Below the pieces are notes generated by a model. The model ran no database searches. It saw only the letters and a list, made by a program, of their open reading frames with translations, and was not told the origin of the DNA. This document shows positions 40,035-50,433 of a stretch of 64,000 nt of DNA, piece by piece. The stretch is from positions 1-64,000 of the forward strand of contig JAABRE010000020.1 in the NCBI GenBank assembly GCA_011391125.1, in the 5' to 3' direction. Position 1 is the stretch's first letter. The number at the start of each line of letters is the position of its first letter. The translations under genes and the position numbers were made by a program. Source of the stretch: Synechococcales cyanobacterium S06. Its GTDB lineage: Bacteria > Cyanobacteriota > Cyanobacteriia > Cyanobacteriales > JAABRE01.

Positions 40035-41057
40035 ATGTGTAAAGCTAACACCTATAAACCCATTAATCCCAATTCTTCTGAGGAAGTGCATCAGCTACTT
40101 AATTATTTATATAGTATTAGGGGAAAATATATTCTCAGTGGCCAACATAATTATGATCATCAACTAATTTTTTCAACCGAAAAAACCAGGGAAATAACAA
40201 GAGAATATCCGGCCATTTGGGGGGGAGACTTTTTGGGATCTAAAAACAGACAAAAAGTTGTCCAAGAAGCAATTAGACAGCACAAAAAAGGAGCTATTAT
40301 TACTCTTATGTATCACCAAGTTAAACCTTTTGATGATGATAGTTTGGGTTTTTTTAATAGTGTTAAAGGTAGGGTTAGTGATGAAGAATGGAAACAAATT
40401 ATTACACCTGGAACAAAATATCATTCTATGTGGATCAAAAAAATTGATAATATTGCTAAAAATCTCAAACAACTTAAACAAGCTAAAATACCGGTATTAT
40501 GGCGACCTTTTCATGAAATGAATGGTATCTGGTTTTGGTGGGGCGATCGCTCTGGTGAAGAGGGATTCAAAAAACTTTGGACGCTGATGTACGATCACTA
40601 TACTAATTACCATAACTTAAATAATTTGATTTGGGTTTGGAATCCTAATGCACCGAGATTAACTCCTGAAGATGAAGCTTATGCCTACGAAAAATATTAT
40701 CCTGGTTCTGAATATGTTGATATATTAGCTGCTGATGTCTATCATCAAGATTACCAAAATAGCCATCATGATGAGTTACTAAAATTAGCAGAAGGTAAGT
40801 TGATTGCTCTTGGTGAAGTAGGAGAAGTGCCAAATCCACAAATTTTTGAATATCAAAATCAATGGGTTTGGTTTATGATTTGGGCAGAATATAATTTGAG
40901 TCACAATACTCAGGAAGAGTTAAATATTTTGTTTCATAATTCTCAGGTATTAAATCTTAAAGATTTACCGACAGTGAAAAAAAATTTAGAGTTTAATTTT
41001 GTTGTTAATATAAGAAAATTATTGAGACAAATTTTTAATAAGTTTCTTAAAATATAA
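40035..41057 (+). CDS. Glycoside hydrolase family 26-like (beta-mannanase-type) protein
   Basis: GKYILSGQHNYD, LWRPFHEMNGIWFWWGDRSGEEGFKKLWTLMYDHYT, ALGEVGE. Confidence 0.85.
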   Translation: MCKANTYKPINPNSSEEVHQLLNYLYSIRGKYILSGQHNYDHQLIFSTEKTREITREYPAIWGGDFLGSKNRQKVVQEAIRQHKKGAIITLMYHQVKPFDDDSLGFFNSVKGRVSDEEWKQIITPGTKYHSMWIKKIDNIAKNLKQLKQAKIPVLWRPFHEMNGIWFWWGDRSGEEGFKKLWTLMYDHYTNYHNLNNLIWVWNPNAPRLTPEDEAYAYEKYYPGSEYVDILAADVYHQDYQNSHHDELLKLAEGKLIALGEVGEVPNPQIFEYQNQWVWFMIWAEYNLSHNTQEELNILFHNSQVLNLKDLPTVKKNLEFNFVVNIRKLLRQIFNKFLKI

Positions 41058-41095
41058 AATAAAATTAAACTAATGATTTATGATTAAGAAAAAAA

Positions 41096-41797
41096 ATGAG
41101 TATATCCTTTCCTTTAATTAGTGTAATTATCCCAGTTTATAATGGCGATCGCTATATTGCAGAAGCGATTAATAGTGTGATCAATCAGAATTATCAACCG
41201 CTAGAAATTATCGTAATGGATGACGGTTCAACGGATAAAACTGCCGAAATAGTTAATAGTTTTGGTTCAGTTTTAAGATATTTTTATCAAGCAAATAGTG
41301 GTACGGCTGCTGCTCGTAATTATGCTATTAGTAAGGCTAAAGGTGATTATTTTGCTTTCCTAGATGCTGATGATCTTTGGCTAGAAAATAAGTTGAAAAT
41401 TCAGTTGGAAATATTTATTAATAATCCAGAAGTTGAGCTAGTATTTGGGCAAGTACAACAGTTTTATAGTCCAGAATTAGATGAAATTACGAAACAGAAA
41501 ATCTATTGTAATCAGGAATTAATGACAGGTTATATTCCCTCTGCAATGATGGTTAAACGGGATGCTTTTTTCCGTGTTGGTGAATTTGACACTCAGTGGA
41601 AAGCGGCAGAATTTCCTAATTGGTATATTCGCGCTAGTGAGTTAAAATTAAACATAATAAATCCACCATTATTAGTAGCAAAAAGACGTTTACATAAAAT
41701 GAATAAAGGAATTCAACAACGAGATGATTCTCGCCTTGATTATGTTAGAATGCTGAAAGCTTCTTTAGATCGTCGTCGTACAGAAAAAACAAACTAA
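41096..41797 (+). CDS. Family 2 glycosyltransferase
   Basis: ISVIIPVYNGDRYIAEAINSVINQNYQPLEIIVMDDGSTD. Confidence 0.95.
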   Translation: MSISFPLISVIIPVYNGDRYIAEAINSVINQNYQPLEIIVMDDGSTDKTAEIVNSFGSVLRYFYQANSGTAAARNYAISKAKGDYFAFLDADDLWLENKLKIQLEIFINNPEVELVFGQVQQFYSPELDEITKQKIYCNQELMTGYIPSAMMVKRDAFFRVGEFDTQWKAAEFPNWYIRASELKLNIINPPLLVAKRRLHKMNKGIQQRDDSRLDYVRMLKASLDRRRTEKTN

Positions 41798-41811
41798 TTA
41801 AATTTATAACC

Positions 41812-42609
41812 ATGACAAATAACAATACTAAAGAAATCAAAACCAGAGCAAAAGAAGTATTTGATTATCTTAACTATTTTTTAAATAGGTCAAAAATGCC
41901 CGAAAATAAATTTATTATTTTTGCTCACTATCGAAGTGGTAGCACCTTATTAGCTGATTTACTTAACTGCCATCCTGATATTTTTTGTGATGGCGAAATT
42001 TTTATAAAATTTATTCACTTAGATTTTAAAAAAGTATTATTTCCTGCATTGTATCTAAAAAGTCAAGCAATAAAAGCAAAAAGTAACGTTTATGGTTGTG
42101 ATTTCAAGTTAGATCAATTAATTCATATCTGTTCTCGATTTTTTGATTCGCCAGAAAAATTTATCTTAAAATTATACCAATCTGAATGGAAAATAATTTA
42201 TTTACAAAGACGTAATATTTTGCGTCAGGGGCTATCTATTTGTACTGCAAATATCAGACAACATTGGCATGACGTACCTGAACAACCATTGGAGAGAACG
42301 AAGATTAATATTAGTTTTGAAAAATTATTGCAAGCTATTAATTTTTCTAAAAAAATAGCTTTCAAAGAGATTAAATTACTCCAAGAAATACCTCACTTAA
42401 AGTTAGTTTATGAAGATGATTTACTAAAATCAGAACAACATCAAATTACTTTAGATCGGGTTTTTCAATATTTAGATTTGCCCTCTACATTAGTTCAAAC
42501 TAAATTAAAAAGAGTATCTTCAGATAATTTAATTGACCAAATATATAACCTTGATGAAATAATTAAAAAAATTCAGCAAACCGAATATGCAAAATTTATC
42601 GACTTTTAA
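41812..42609 (+). CDS. Sulfotransferase family protein
   Basis: IIFAHYRSGSTLLADLLNCHPDIFCDGEIF (PAPS-binding loop). Confidence 0.88.
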   Translation: MTNNNTKEIKTRAKEVFDYLNYFLNRSKMPENKFIIFAHYRSGSTLLADLLNCHPDIFCDGEIFIKFIHLDFKKVLFPALYLKSQAIKAKSNVYGCDFKLDQLIHICSRFFDSPEKFILKLYQSEWKIIYLQRRNILRQGLSICTANIRQHWHDVPEQPLERTKINISFEKLLQAINFSKKIAFKEIKLLQEIPHLKLVYEDDLLKSEQHQITLDRVFQYLDLPSTLVQTKLKRVSSDNLIDQIYNLDEIIKKIQQTEYAKFIDF

Positions 42610-42614
42610 TTAAT

Positions 42615-43493
42615 ATGAACTTAAAAACTCGTTTAAAAGTAGCTTTAGAATCTTTTATCGATCCTTCTCCTAAATTAAAAACAGTTATCCAATTAAGGGA
42701 AAAAGAACCTCAAACCGTTTTTGATAATCAATTATTGGCGGGGAAAAATGTTTTAATCACAGGAGCAGGTCAAAATATTGGTCGTAGTATTGCTTTAGAA
42801 ATGGCCAAACAAGGTGCTAATATTTATTTTACTGATATTTCTGAATCAAAAGTTAACAACCTCGAACAAGAATTATCGCAATATTCTGTTAGTTCAAAAG
42901 GCTTTATTTCTGATATAACTAAAACTGAAGACACAGATTTATTAATAGAATATCTGACTAAAAATTCGATTAATATTAATATTTTAGTTAATAATGTCGG
43001 TATTCAATTTAATAAAATTGGTATTAATCAAATTAATTTAGAAGACTGGCAACAAATATTTAATACTAATGTATTTGGTCCAATTTATCTTACTCAAAAA
43101 ATCTCAGAACTAATGATTAGTAAAAAAAGTGAAGGTTCTGTTATTTTCCTCACTTCTATCCATCAATTTACCATTTTTCGTGAATCTAGTTATAGTGCTT
43201 CCAAAGCAGCTTTGGGAATGATCATTCAAGAATTAGCTATAGATTTAGCACCTCATCAGATTAGAGTCAATGGAATTGCACCGGGTTGGGTTAAAGAAAA
43301 CGAAGATAAAACACCTTTATATCACCCATATACACCCTTATATAATAGTTCCATAAATCCTGATTATATTGGTCGTGCTGCTATTTATTTAGCCTCAGAT
43401 TATTTTTCTAAATTTACCACAGGAATAGTTTTAAAAATTGATGCTGGGTTATCTTTGTATAATCATCATGTTGCTGTCCATCCTCCAGAATAG
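42615..43493 (+). CDS. SDR family oxidoreductase
   Basis: KNVLITGAGQNIGRSIALEMAKQGA, NNVGIQ, YSASKAAL. Confidence 0.95.
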   Translation: MNLKTRLKVALESFIDPSPKLKTVIQLREKEPQTVFDNQLLAGKNVLITGAGQNIGRSIALEMAKQGANIYFTDISESKVNNLEQELSQYSVSSKGFISDITKTEDTDLLIEYLTKNSININILVNNVGIQFNKIGINQINLEDWQQIFNTNVFGPIYLTQKISELMISKKSEGSVIFLTSIHQFTIFRESSYSASKAALGMIIQELAIDLAPHQIRVNGIAPGWVKENEDKTPLYHPYTPLYNSSINPDYIGRAAIYLASDYFSKFTTGIVLKIDAGLSLYNHHVAVHPPE

Positions 43494-43499
43494 ATAGAT

Positions 43500-44456
43500 A
43501 TGTTAAAATTTTTACGCTCATTTAAAAAATCTCTTAAACAATTATTAAACAAGGGAAAAGACAGGGTAAAATTACAATTTACTGTCGGTTATTTAGAATC
43601 CTTATCACCAAATTTTGACGCTTTATTTCCCAAAGGAACAAAAATTAAACGGGTAGCAACAGGATTCCAATTTACAGAAGGACCAATTTGGTTTGCTGAA
43701 AAAAATTGTCTAATTTTTAGCGATATTCCTGCTAATAAAATGTACCAATTAACACCTCAAGGAAAGGTAACAATTTTTAGAGAATCTAGTAACAATTCCA
43801 ACGGTTTAACCAGAGATAAACAAGGAAGATTAATCGCTTGTGAACATCATACCAGACGAGTTACTCGCACCGAAAAAGATGGTTCAATTACGATTTTAGC
43901 TGATAATTTTCAGGGCAAAAAATTAAACAGTCCTAATGATATTGTGGTTAAAAGTGATGGTACAATTTACTTTACTGATCCACCTTTTGGGATTAAATTA
44001 GAACAACAAGAGCAACCCTGTCAAGGAGTGTATTGTATCTCTCCTGATGGTAATTTAACTTTAGTTGCTGATGATTTTGAACGTCCGAATGGGTTAGCAT
44101 TTTCCCCAGATGAAACTAAACTTTATCTCGACGATTCATCCGGTCATCATTTGCGAGTTTTTGATGTACAAAGTGATGGCAAACTGCTTAATAGTCGCAT
44201 ATTTTACGACATGAAAACGAATAAATCAGGTTGTCCTGATGGTATGAAAATTGATATTCAAGGTAATATTTATTGTACGGGAGGAGGTGGAATTTGGGTA
44301 TTTGATCCAAGTGGTAATCATTTAGGAACAATTGTTACTCCAGAAATTCCCGCCAATTGCAATTGGGGAGATGAAGATTGGCAAACTTTATATATTACGG
44401 CGCAAACTTCAATCTATAAAATTCGGGTTAATATTCCTGGTATTTCTCTTCCTTAA
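43500..44456 (+). CDS. SMP-30/gluconolactonase/LRE family protein
   Basis: ATGFQFTEGPIWFAEKNCLIFSDIPANKMYQ, NSPNDIVVKSDGTIYFTDPPFGI, CPDGMKID. Confidence 0.94.
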   Translation: MLKFLRSFKKSLKQLLNKGKDRVKLQFTVGYLESLSPNFDALFPKGTKIKRVATGFQFTEGPIWFAEKNCLIFSDIPANKMYQLTPQGKVTIFRESSNNSNGLTRDKQGRLIACEHHTRRVTRTEKDGSITILADNFQGKKLNSPNDIVVKSDGTIYFTDPPFGIKLEQQEQPCQGVYCISPDGNLTLVADDFERPNGLAFSPDETKLYLDDSSGHHLRVFDVQSDGKLLNSRIFYDMKTNKSGCPDGMKIDIQGNIYCTGGGGIWVFDPSGNHLGTIVTPEIPANCNWGDEDWQTLYITAQTSIYKIRVNIPGISLP

Positions 44457-44597
44457 ATTTGAGGAATCTTTAACGGTTACTGCACTTATTTGACCAATAA
44501 GTGAAACTAAGTTTGTTGTTACAATTTATGGCACAATTCAGGTCTTTTTGGCCCGTTTATTTCCCATGATTATCTTCTCAGATTTTCACCAAATTAA

Positions 44598-44670
44598 TGG
44601 AGAATAGGGGATTCGAACCCCTGATCTCTGGGGTGCGATCCCAGCACTCTACCAACTGAGCTAATTCCCC
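44598..44670 (-). tRNA. tRNA-Ala (anticodon CGC)
   Basis: Reverse complement GGGGAATTAGCTCAGTTGGTAGAGTGCTGGGATCGCACCCCAGAGATCAGGGGTTCGAATCCCCTATTCTCCA folds as a cloverleaf; G3:U70 pair present; no encoded CCA. Confidence 0.95.
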
Positions 44671-44675
44671 GCATA

Positions 44676-45401
44676 CTAATTGGTAGTATAACATTCTCCG
44701 GCAAAAACTGATTTAATTCTTTGCCATTCAAGTTCGTTTAAATAATCGACAGCCCAATTTGCTTGACGTTGTAACATATGTACGGGGTAAGTATGGGCTA
44801 AACCGACAACCTGCATCCCGGCATTTTTGGCTGCTTGAATTCCCGCAAAACTATCTTCAATTACAAGGCAATTTTCGGGTTTAATATTAACAGTTGGATA
44901 AGCTAAATTTAACCTTTCTACTGCTAATAAATAACCTTCGGGATTTGGTTTACTGGTTTTAATTTCGTCACCAGAAATAATCACCTGAAAATAGGGCGAA
45001 ATCTGACTAGTTTCTAAAATTAATTCGATCTCAGAACGTAACGCACCCGAAACTATCCCTATTAATAAGTTGTCCTGTTTTAAACTAGGTAAACTATCAA
45101 TAACATCGTGATAAATTGGTAATTTTTCTAAATTTACAATCTTATTTTTATATAATTTTGCTTTAGTTTCAATTAACTTATCCAGGTAATCATCTATTAC
45201 TATTCTGCCCCTTTTGTTCAGGATATTGGTGAGACAATGGCGATCGCTTCTACCGAGACAAAATTGATTATATTCTGAATCTAAAGGGCGTAAATTTTCA
45301 AGAATTAATATTTCATCAATTAATTCTTGATGTATTGTTTCATCATCAATAATTACCCCATTAAAATCAAATAAAACAGCTTTCAAAGTCATATTTTTCA
45401 C
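44676..45401 (-). CDS. HAD family hydrolase/phosphatase (beta-phosphoglucomutase-like)
   Basis: LKAVLFDFNGVIIDDE, SGALRSEIE, ISGDEIKTSKPNPEGYLLA, EDSFAGIQAAKNAGM. Confidence 0.93.
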   Translation of the reverse strand: MKNMTLKAVLFDFNGVIIDDETIHQELIDEILILENLRPLDSEYNQFCLGRSDRHCLTNILNKRGRIVIDDYLDKLIETKAKLYKNKIVNLEKLPIYHDVIDSLPSLKQDNLLIGIVSGALRSEIELILETSQISPYFQVIISGDEIKTSKPNPEGYLLAVERLNLAYPTVNIKPENCLVIEDSFAGIQAAKNAGMQVVGLAHTYPVHMLQRQANWAVDYLNELEWQRIKSVFAGECYTTN

Positions 45402-46240
45402 GAATAACTAAAACTAAATTCTCCCTCTGAATAATCAGAAACAGGAATTGGTTTAATTCCTTTTGTTACCTGATTAATAATCCAAACATCATCAGTTTGC
45501 ACATTTTGAAAACTGGCTGCACCCATTAAAGACTCGATACTAGAGTTAGCATAATCTTTAATATATGGTTCTTCAAATACGTTATTTAACCATTCGGTTT
45601 GACGTAAAGTTTTTTGATTTCCGTCGAGAATAATTAACTCACCTCCTGGTTTTAATATTCTAAAACATTCCTGTAAAATTAACTGAGAAATTGCCACCGG
45701 AGTTTCATGAAATAACAGCGAAACTGTTATTAAATCAAAATTGTTGCCCTTAAAATTAGTTTTTTTAGCATCACAATGTACCCATTTTATTGGTACATCT
45801 TTTATCCTCGCTTTATAATCAGCCACTATTAACATATAAGGAGATAAATCTAAGCCAATTACTTCGGCGATCGGGAATTTTTCCTGTAACATTAAGGTCG
45901 TAGAACCAGTACCGCAACCTAAATCTAAAATATATTGAGGTTTCACTCGTATTTTATTAATTAAGGCCTCCCTGACCCAAATTTCATTGGGTGGTAATAC
46001 ATATTTAGTGATCGGATCATAGGTAAGGGCTGCAGTTTTGGTTAAATAACCTCCTTCAATACCATGAAAATTGCCTGTTTTATAATAATCTGGATAGATT
46101 ACATTTGGATTCGTAAAATCGTCTAAATTTTTTTCCCAGTCTAGTTTTTGAGATAGTTTTTTCAGCTCCTCATCATCTATAATAAACCGAAAAATTGGCT
46201 TTAAAAATTGTTCCCAAATTGTATCTTGACGTATTCCCAT
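45398..46240 (-). CDS. Class I SAM-dependent methyltransferase
   Basis: PQYILDLGCGTGSTTLML, GLDLSPYML; overlaps the HAD gene by 4 nt. Confidence 0.9.
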   Translation of the reverse strand: MGIRQDTIWEQFLKPIFRFIIDDEELKKLSQKLDWEKNLDDFTNPNVIYPDYYKTGNFHGIEGGYLTKTAALTYDPITKYVLPPNEIWVREALINKIRVKPQYILDLGCGTGSTTLMLQEKFPIAEVIGLDLSPYMLIVADYKARIKDVPIKWVHCDAKKTNFKGNNFDLITVSLLFHETPVAISQLILQECFRILKPGGELIILDGNQKTLRQTEWLNNVFEEPYIKDYANSSIESLMGAASFQNVQTDDVWIINQVTKGIKPIPVSDYSEGEFSFSYS

Positions 46241-46355
46241 AAATATTTTATACTAATATTAACTTTCACAATTATATTATATTTTATCAATTAGATCTAC
46301 AATTTATTTTGATATACTCAGTATAATTGTAATGGATCACTAAGGAAAAATAATT

Positions 46356-47528
46356 ATGACCACCGTTCAATATGATATTGAAAATTCAGTTTTGAGTCGA
46401 TATAAGGAAGGAGCAAAACAACAGCAACCTAGTCTATGTTGTCCCACTGAATATGAAGGGAATTACTTGCAAATATTGCCTGAAGAAATAGTCGCTAAAG
46501 ATTATGGTTGCGGTGATCCAACTCGTTATGTTAATGAAGGAGAAATAGTTGTAGATTTGGGTTCAGGAGCAGGGAAAAACTGTTATATTTTAGCTCAAAA
46601 AGTCGGTCCTAATGGCAAAATTATTGGCGTTGATTTTAACGATGCTATGTTAAATTTATCGCGCAAATATCAACAAGAAATAGCCGATAAAATTGGCTAC
46701 CATAATACGCAATTTGTCAAGGGTAAAATTCAAGATTTAAGGTTAAATTTAGACTTAGTTGAAAATTGGTTAAGGGAAAATCCGGTTACTTCTGTAGATA
46801 AATTGATGGAATATGAAAGCGAGGGCGATCGCCTCAAAAAAGAACAGCCATTAATCGCAGATAATAGCGTCGATGTGGTCATTTCTAACTGCGTTTTAAA
46901 CTTAGTAAAACCGACTGATAAACAACAATTATTTCAGGAGATTTATCGAGTCTTAAAAAGCGGTGGAAGAGCGGTTATTTCTGACATAGTTTGCGATGAA
47001 AATGTAACAGAAACTATCATTAATGATCCCGATTTATGGAGTGGTTGTATCGCAGGAGCTTTTCGAGAAGATGGCTTTTTAAAAATGTTTGAAGACGCTG
47101 GTTTTTATGGTATTGAAATATTAACGAGAGAAGAAAAACCTTGGCAAACAATTGATGGAATTGAATTTAGAAGCATGACAGTTAGAGCCTATAAAGGCAA
47201 AGAAGGAGAGTATTGGGAAAGGAAGCAAGCCGTAGTTTATAAAGGACCTTGGAAACAAGTTCAAGACGATGATAACCATACCTTTTGTCGTGGTGAAAGA
47301 ATGGCAGTTTGTGACAAAACTTATCAGATTTTAACTAATAAAAATAGTCCCTATTCTAAAGATATAATTGCAGTGCCACCTTATGAGGAGATTCCCTTAG
47401 AAAAAGCGACAGAATTTAACTGTAAAACTAAAGCAATTCGTCACCCCAAAGAGACAAAAGGAATTAATTATAATCTGACAGAAATTAACAGTAATTCCGA
47501 ATGTTGTCCCACAGGTGAATGTTGTTAA
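46356..47528 (+). CDS. arsM: ArsM-like arsenite methyltransferase
   Basis: VVDLGSGAGKNCYILAQKVGPNGKIIGVDFNDAML; Cys-rich tail SECCPTGECC; adjacent to arsS. Confidence 0.75.
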   Translation: MTTVQYDIENSVLSRYKEGAKQQQPSLCCPTEYEGNYLQILPEEIVAKDYGCGDPTRYVNEGEIVVDLGSGAGKNCYILAQKVGPNGKIIGVDFNDAMLNLSRKYQQEIADKIGYHNTQFVKGKIQDLRLNLDLVENWLRENPVTSVDKLMEYESEGDRLKKEQPLIADNSVDVVISNCVLNLVKPTDKQQLFQEIYRVLKSGGRAVISDIVCDENVTETIINDPDLWSGCIAGAFREDGFLKMFEDAGFYGIEILTREEKPWQTIDGIEFRSMTVRAYKGKEGEYWERKQAVVYKGPWKQVQDDDNHTFCRGERMAVCDKTYQILTNKNSPYSKDIIAVPPYEEIPLEKATEFNCKTKAIRHPKETKGINYNLTEINSNSECCPTGECC

Positions 47529-47536
47529 TAATCTAG

Positions 47537-47597
47537 GTAGGGTGCGTCACACCGATAATTTATCACTCAAATAATTTTTGATTGTGACGCACCTTAC
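47537..47597. repeat. Family A palindromic element inside the arsM-arsS intergenic gap
   Basis: GTAGGGTGCGTCACAC...TTGTGACGCACCTTAC. Confidence 0.85.
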
Positions 47598-47632
47598 AAG
47601 ACAGTAAATTTTCCAAAATTAGGAATGTAAAA

Positions 47633-48625
47633 ATGATAGCAACCGAGTTAAAAATTATCCCATTTAAAGACAAAATTAAAACCCCATTAACCAAGACAAA
47701 AATAACAGTATTACAGATAAATTTAGGGAAAAAATGTAACCTAGCTTGTCATCATTGTCACGTCGAAGCAAGTCCCAAACGCACCGAAGAATTAACTCCA
47801 GAAATCTGTCAACAATTAATCGAAATAATTAACCGATTTCCCCAGATTGAAACCGTGGATTTAACGGGAGGAGCTCCGGAAATGAATTATGGTTTTAAAC
47901 CATTAGTTGAAGCCTCAAAAAAAGCAGGTAAAAATGTTATAGTGAGGTCCAATTTAACCGTATTTTTTGAACCCGAATATAAAGAATTACCCTTATATTT
48001 TGCGCAAAATCAAGTGAGAGTAATTGCATCTTTACCCTGTTATTTAGAAGATAATGTCGATAAACAAAGAGGTGCAGGAGTTTATAATCAATCTATTCAA
48101 GCAATCCAAAAATTAAACGATTTAGGATATGGAAAAAACCCAGAATTAATCCTAGATTTAGTTTATAATCCTCCCATTCCTAGAAATGACAAATTTGCCC
48201 TTACTCCTCCGCAAAAACTATTAGAAATAGACTATAAAAAGTATCTATTTGATAAATTTAAGATCGAATTTAATAACCTATTTACTATTACAAATTTACC
48301 CATTGGTAGAATTAAAAATTATTTAGAATATGCGAATTTATATACCCCTTACCTTCAGTTTTTAGAAAATCATCACAATAGTGAAATATTAAGCAATCTC
48401 ATGTGTCGTAATCAACTCTCTATAGATTACTTAGGAAATATCTATGATTGCGATTTTAACCAGATGGAGAATCTAAATTCCACCACAAAAACAGGGAAAA
48501 AACTAACAGTAACTCACCTATTAGAAGCTGGTAAATTAGATATAATTAACACCATAAAAACCGCTAATTACTGTTATGGTTGCACAGCAGGAAGTGGCTC
48601 AAGTTGCGGTGGAGCTTTGGTTTAA
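47633..48625 (+). CDS. arsS: Arsenosugar biosynthesis radical SAM protein ArsS
   Basis: CNLACHHCHVEASPKRTEE (CxxxCxxC), DLTGGAPEMN, C-terminal CYGCTAGSGSSCGGAL. Confidence 0.92.
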   Translation: MIATELKIIPFKDKIKTPLTKTKITVLQINLGKKCNLACHHCHVEASPKRTEELTPEICQQLIEIINRFPQIETVDLTGGAPEMNYGFKPLVEASKKAGKNVIVRSNLTVFFEPEYKELPLYFAQNQVRVIASLPCYLEDNVDKQRGAGVYNQSIQAIQKLNDLGYGKNPELILDLVYNPPIPRNDKFALTPPQKLLEIDYKKYLFDKFKIEFNNLFTITNLPIGRIKNYLEYANLYTPYLQFLENHHNSEILSNLMCRNQLSIDYLGNIYDCDFNQMENLNSTTKTGKKLTVTHLLEAGKLDIINTIKTANYCYGCTAGSGSSCGGALV

Positions 48626-48641
48626 TTGTTAAGAAAAATAA

Positions 48642-49523
48642 TTAATTCTTTTTGGTTTTCCAACTATATTTAACAAAAAATTCCTCAGCTAAATTATTAA
48701 AAGCTTTTGATCCTGATGATTTTGGTTCAGTTAAAACCACTGGCATAAATTCATCAACTGCCCTAGCAACGGATACATTCATGGGAATTTCTGTTTCAAA
48801 AAGTGCCTTTTCTCCAAAGTCTTCTTTGAGTCTATTTTTAATACTGTCTGCCATTTTACTAGCTCTTCCTAAAGAAGTAAAACTAATACCAAGTAACTCA
48901 ATTTTTGTCTGATTTTTCTCTTTAAATTGTCTAATTCTCCCCTCTAAAATACCAATTCCGACGACAGATAATGGCTCAGCTTTTGCGGGAATAACATAAT
49001 AATCACTAGCTAAAATGCCACTTCTGGTAATTAAATGATCTCCGGGGGAAAAATCCATGATAATAAAATCATAGTCATTAATTACTGGTTGTAAAATGGT
49101 TTTAATTAAATTTTGTTCCATTATTTCCCAACAATTATAAAAGTTATCTTGATACATTTCTGCTTTTTCAAATATCCCCATGGCCAATTCTGCATCATCA
49201 TATAAATCTATATCCCCCGGAATAATATCTAATCCTTTGATACCACAAATATTGCGCTTAATAATCTCTTTAATCGGAACATAGAGTCTATTTTTAGGTT
49301 TAGTTATCTGTTGAATTACGCTTTTTAAAGTGCGTTTTTTATCCCGTAATTCCGCAAAATGAATTGGTGGCATTACGCTTAAAGTAGCATTAATTTGTGT
49401 ATCTAAATCGATTAATAATACCCGTTTTTGATAATTTTTAGCTAAACAAGTGGCCAGATTTACTGTTACTGTAGTTTTTCCTACTCCACCTTTCATATTA
49501 ACCATGGCAATAATATTTTTCAT
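48642..49523 (-). CDS. ParA family ATPase
   Basis: MVNMKGGVGKTTVTVNLATCLAKNYQKRVLLIDLDTQINAT. Confidence 0.93.
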   Translation of the reverse strand: MKNIIAMVNMKGGVGKTTVTVNLATCLAKNYQKRVLLIDLDTQINATLSVMPPIHFAELRDKKRTLKSVIQQITKPKNRLYVPIKEIIKRNICGIKGLDIIPGDIDLYDDAELAMGIFEKAEMYQDNFYNCWEIMEQNLIKTILQPVINDYDFIIMDFSPGDHLITRSGILASDYYVIPAKAEPLSVVGIGILEGRIRQFKEKNQTKIELLGISFTSLGRASKMADSIKNRLKEDFGEKALFETEIPMNVSVARAVDEFMPVVLTEPKSSGSKAFNNLAEEFFVKYSWKTKKN

Positions 49524-49626
49524 AATAATTTATCGAAGCAAAAAAGTGTTTAAGTAACTAATTTTACTATAATTCGGTGCAAAAAACTAGGTTATAATAA
49601 AATCAAGAAAAAAATTAGTTTCAAAA

Positions 49627-50424
49627 ATGAAAACAGATACGCTTTTTTATCAGCTATTTCAGCAGTTTCCTAGTTTACTATTCCAGTTAATAAAACAACC
49701 AGTTAACCTAGTAGAAAACTATCAATTTGATTCGGTGGAAGTGAAACAATTATCCTTTAGAATAGATGGAGTTTTCCTAACTAAAAAACCCGAATTACCG
49801 ATTTATTTTGTCGAGGTGCAATATCAAAAAGATGCTAAATTTTATTCCCGTTTTTTTAGCGAAATCTTACTGTATTTACACCAAACCGAATTAAAAAATG
49901 ATTGGAGAGGAGTAATTATTTACCCTCAAAAAAGTATAGATATAGGCGAAAAAAGGAGGTATGAAGCACTTTTAAATAGTGATAATGTCAAGATTATCTA
50001 CTTAGATGAATTACCGAATGAGGAGTTAGAATCATCCTTAGAAATGTCGATTTTAGACCTAATTATCAGTCAAGAAAAAAAGGCCATTAAAAAAGGCCAA
50101 TAAATCGTAAAACAAGTTAGAATAAAAACAGACAGCGAGGTAACAAAACAAAATTTAATCAGATTCATCGAAACGATTTTAATTTACAAATTACCAAAAA
50201 TGAGTTACAAGGAGCTAGAAAAAATGTTTAGTTTAGGTGACATCAAACAAACAAAAGTTTATCAAGAAGGAAAAGAAGAAGGGATTGAAGAAGGAAAAGA
50301 AATAAAGGCAAAAGAAGCAATTCCCTCATTATTGGCCTTAGGTTTAACGGTAAAACAAATTGCACAAGCTTTAAATTTAAGCGAAGAAACTGTTAAAAAA
50401 GTCGCTGAAAATCAGACAAATTAA
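49627..50424 (+). pseudogene. DUF2887/Rpn family PD-(D/E)XK nuclease-like protein, copy 1, interrupted by in-frame TAA at 50101-50103
   Basis: Frame continues after the stop (IVKQVRIKTDSEVTKQNLIRFIETILIYKLPKMSYKEL...), colinear with copy 2, which has GAA at that codon. Confidence 0.9.
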
Positions 50425-50433
50425 GGCGAAAAA

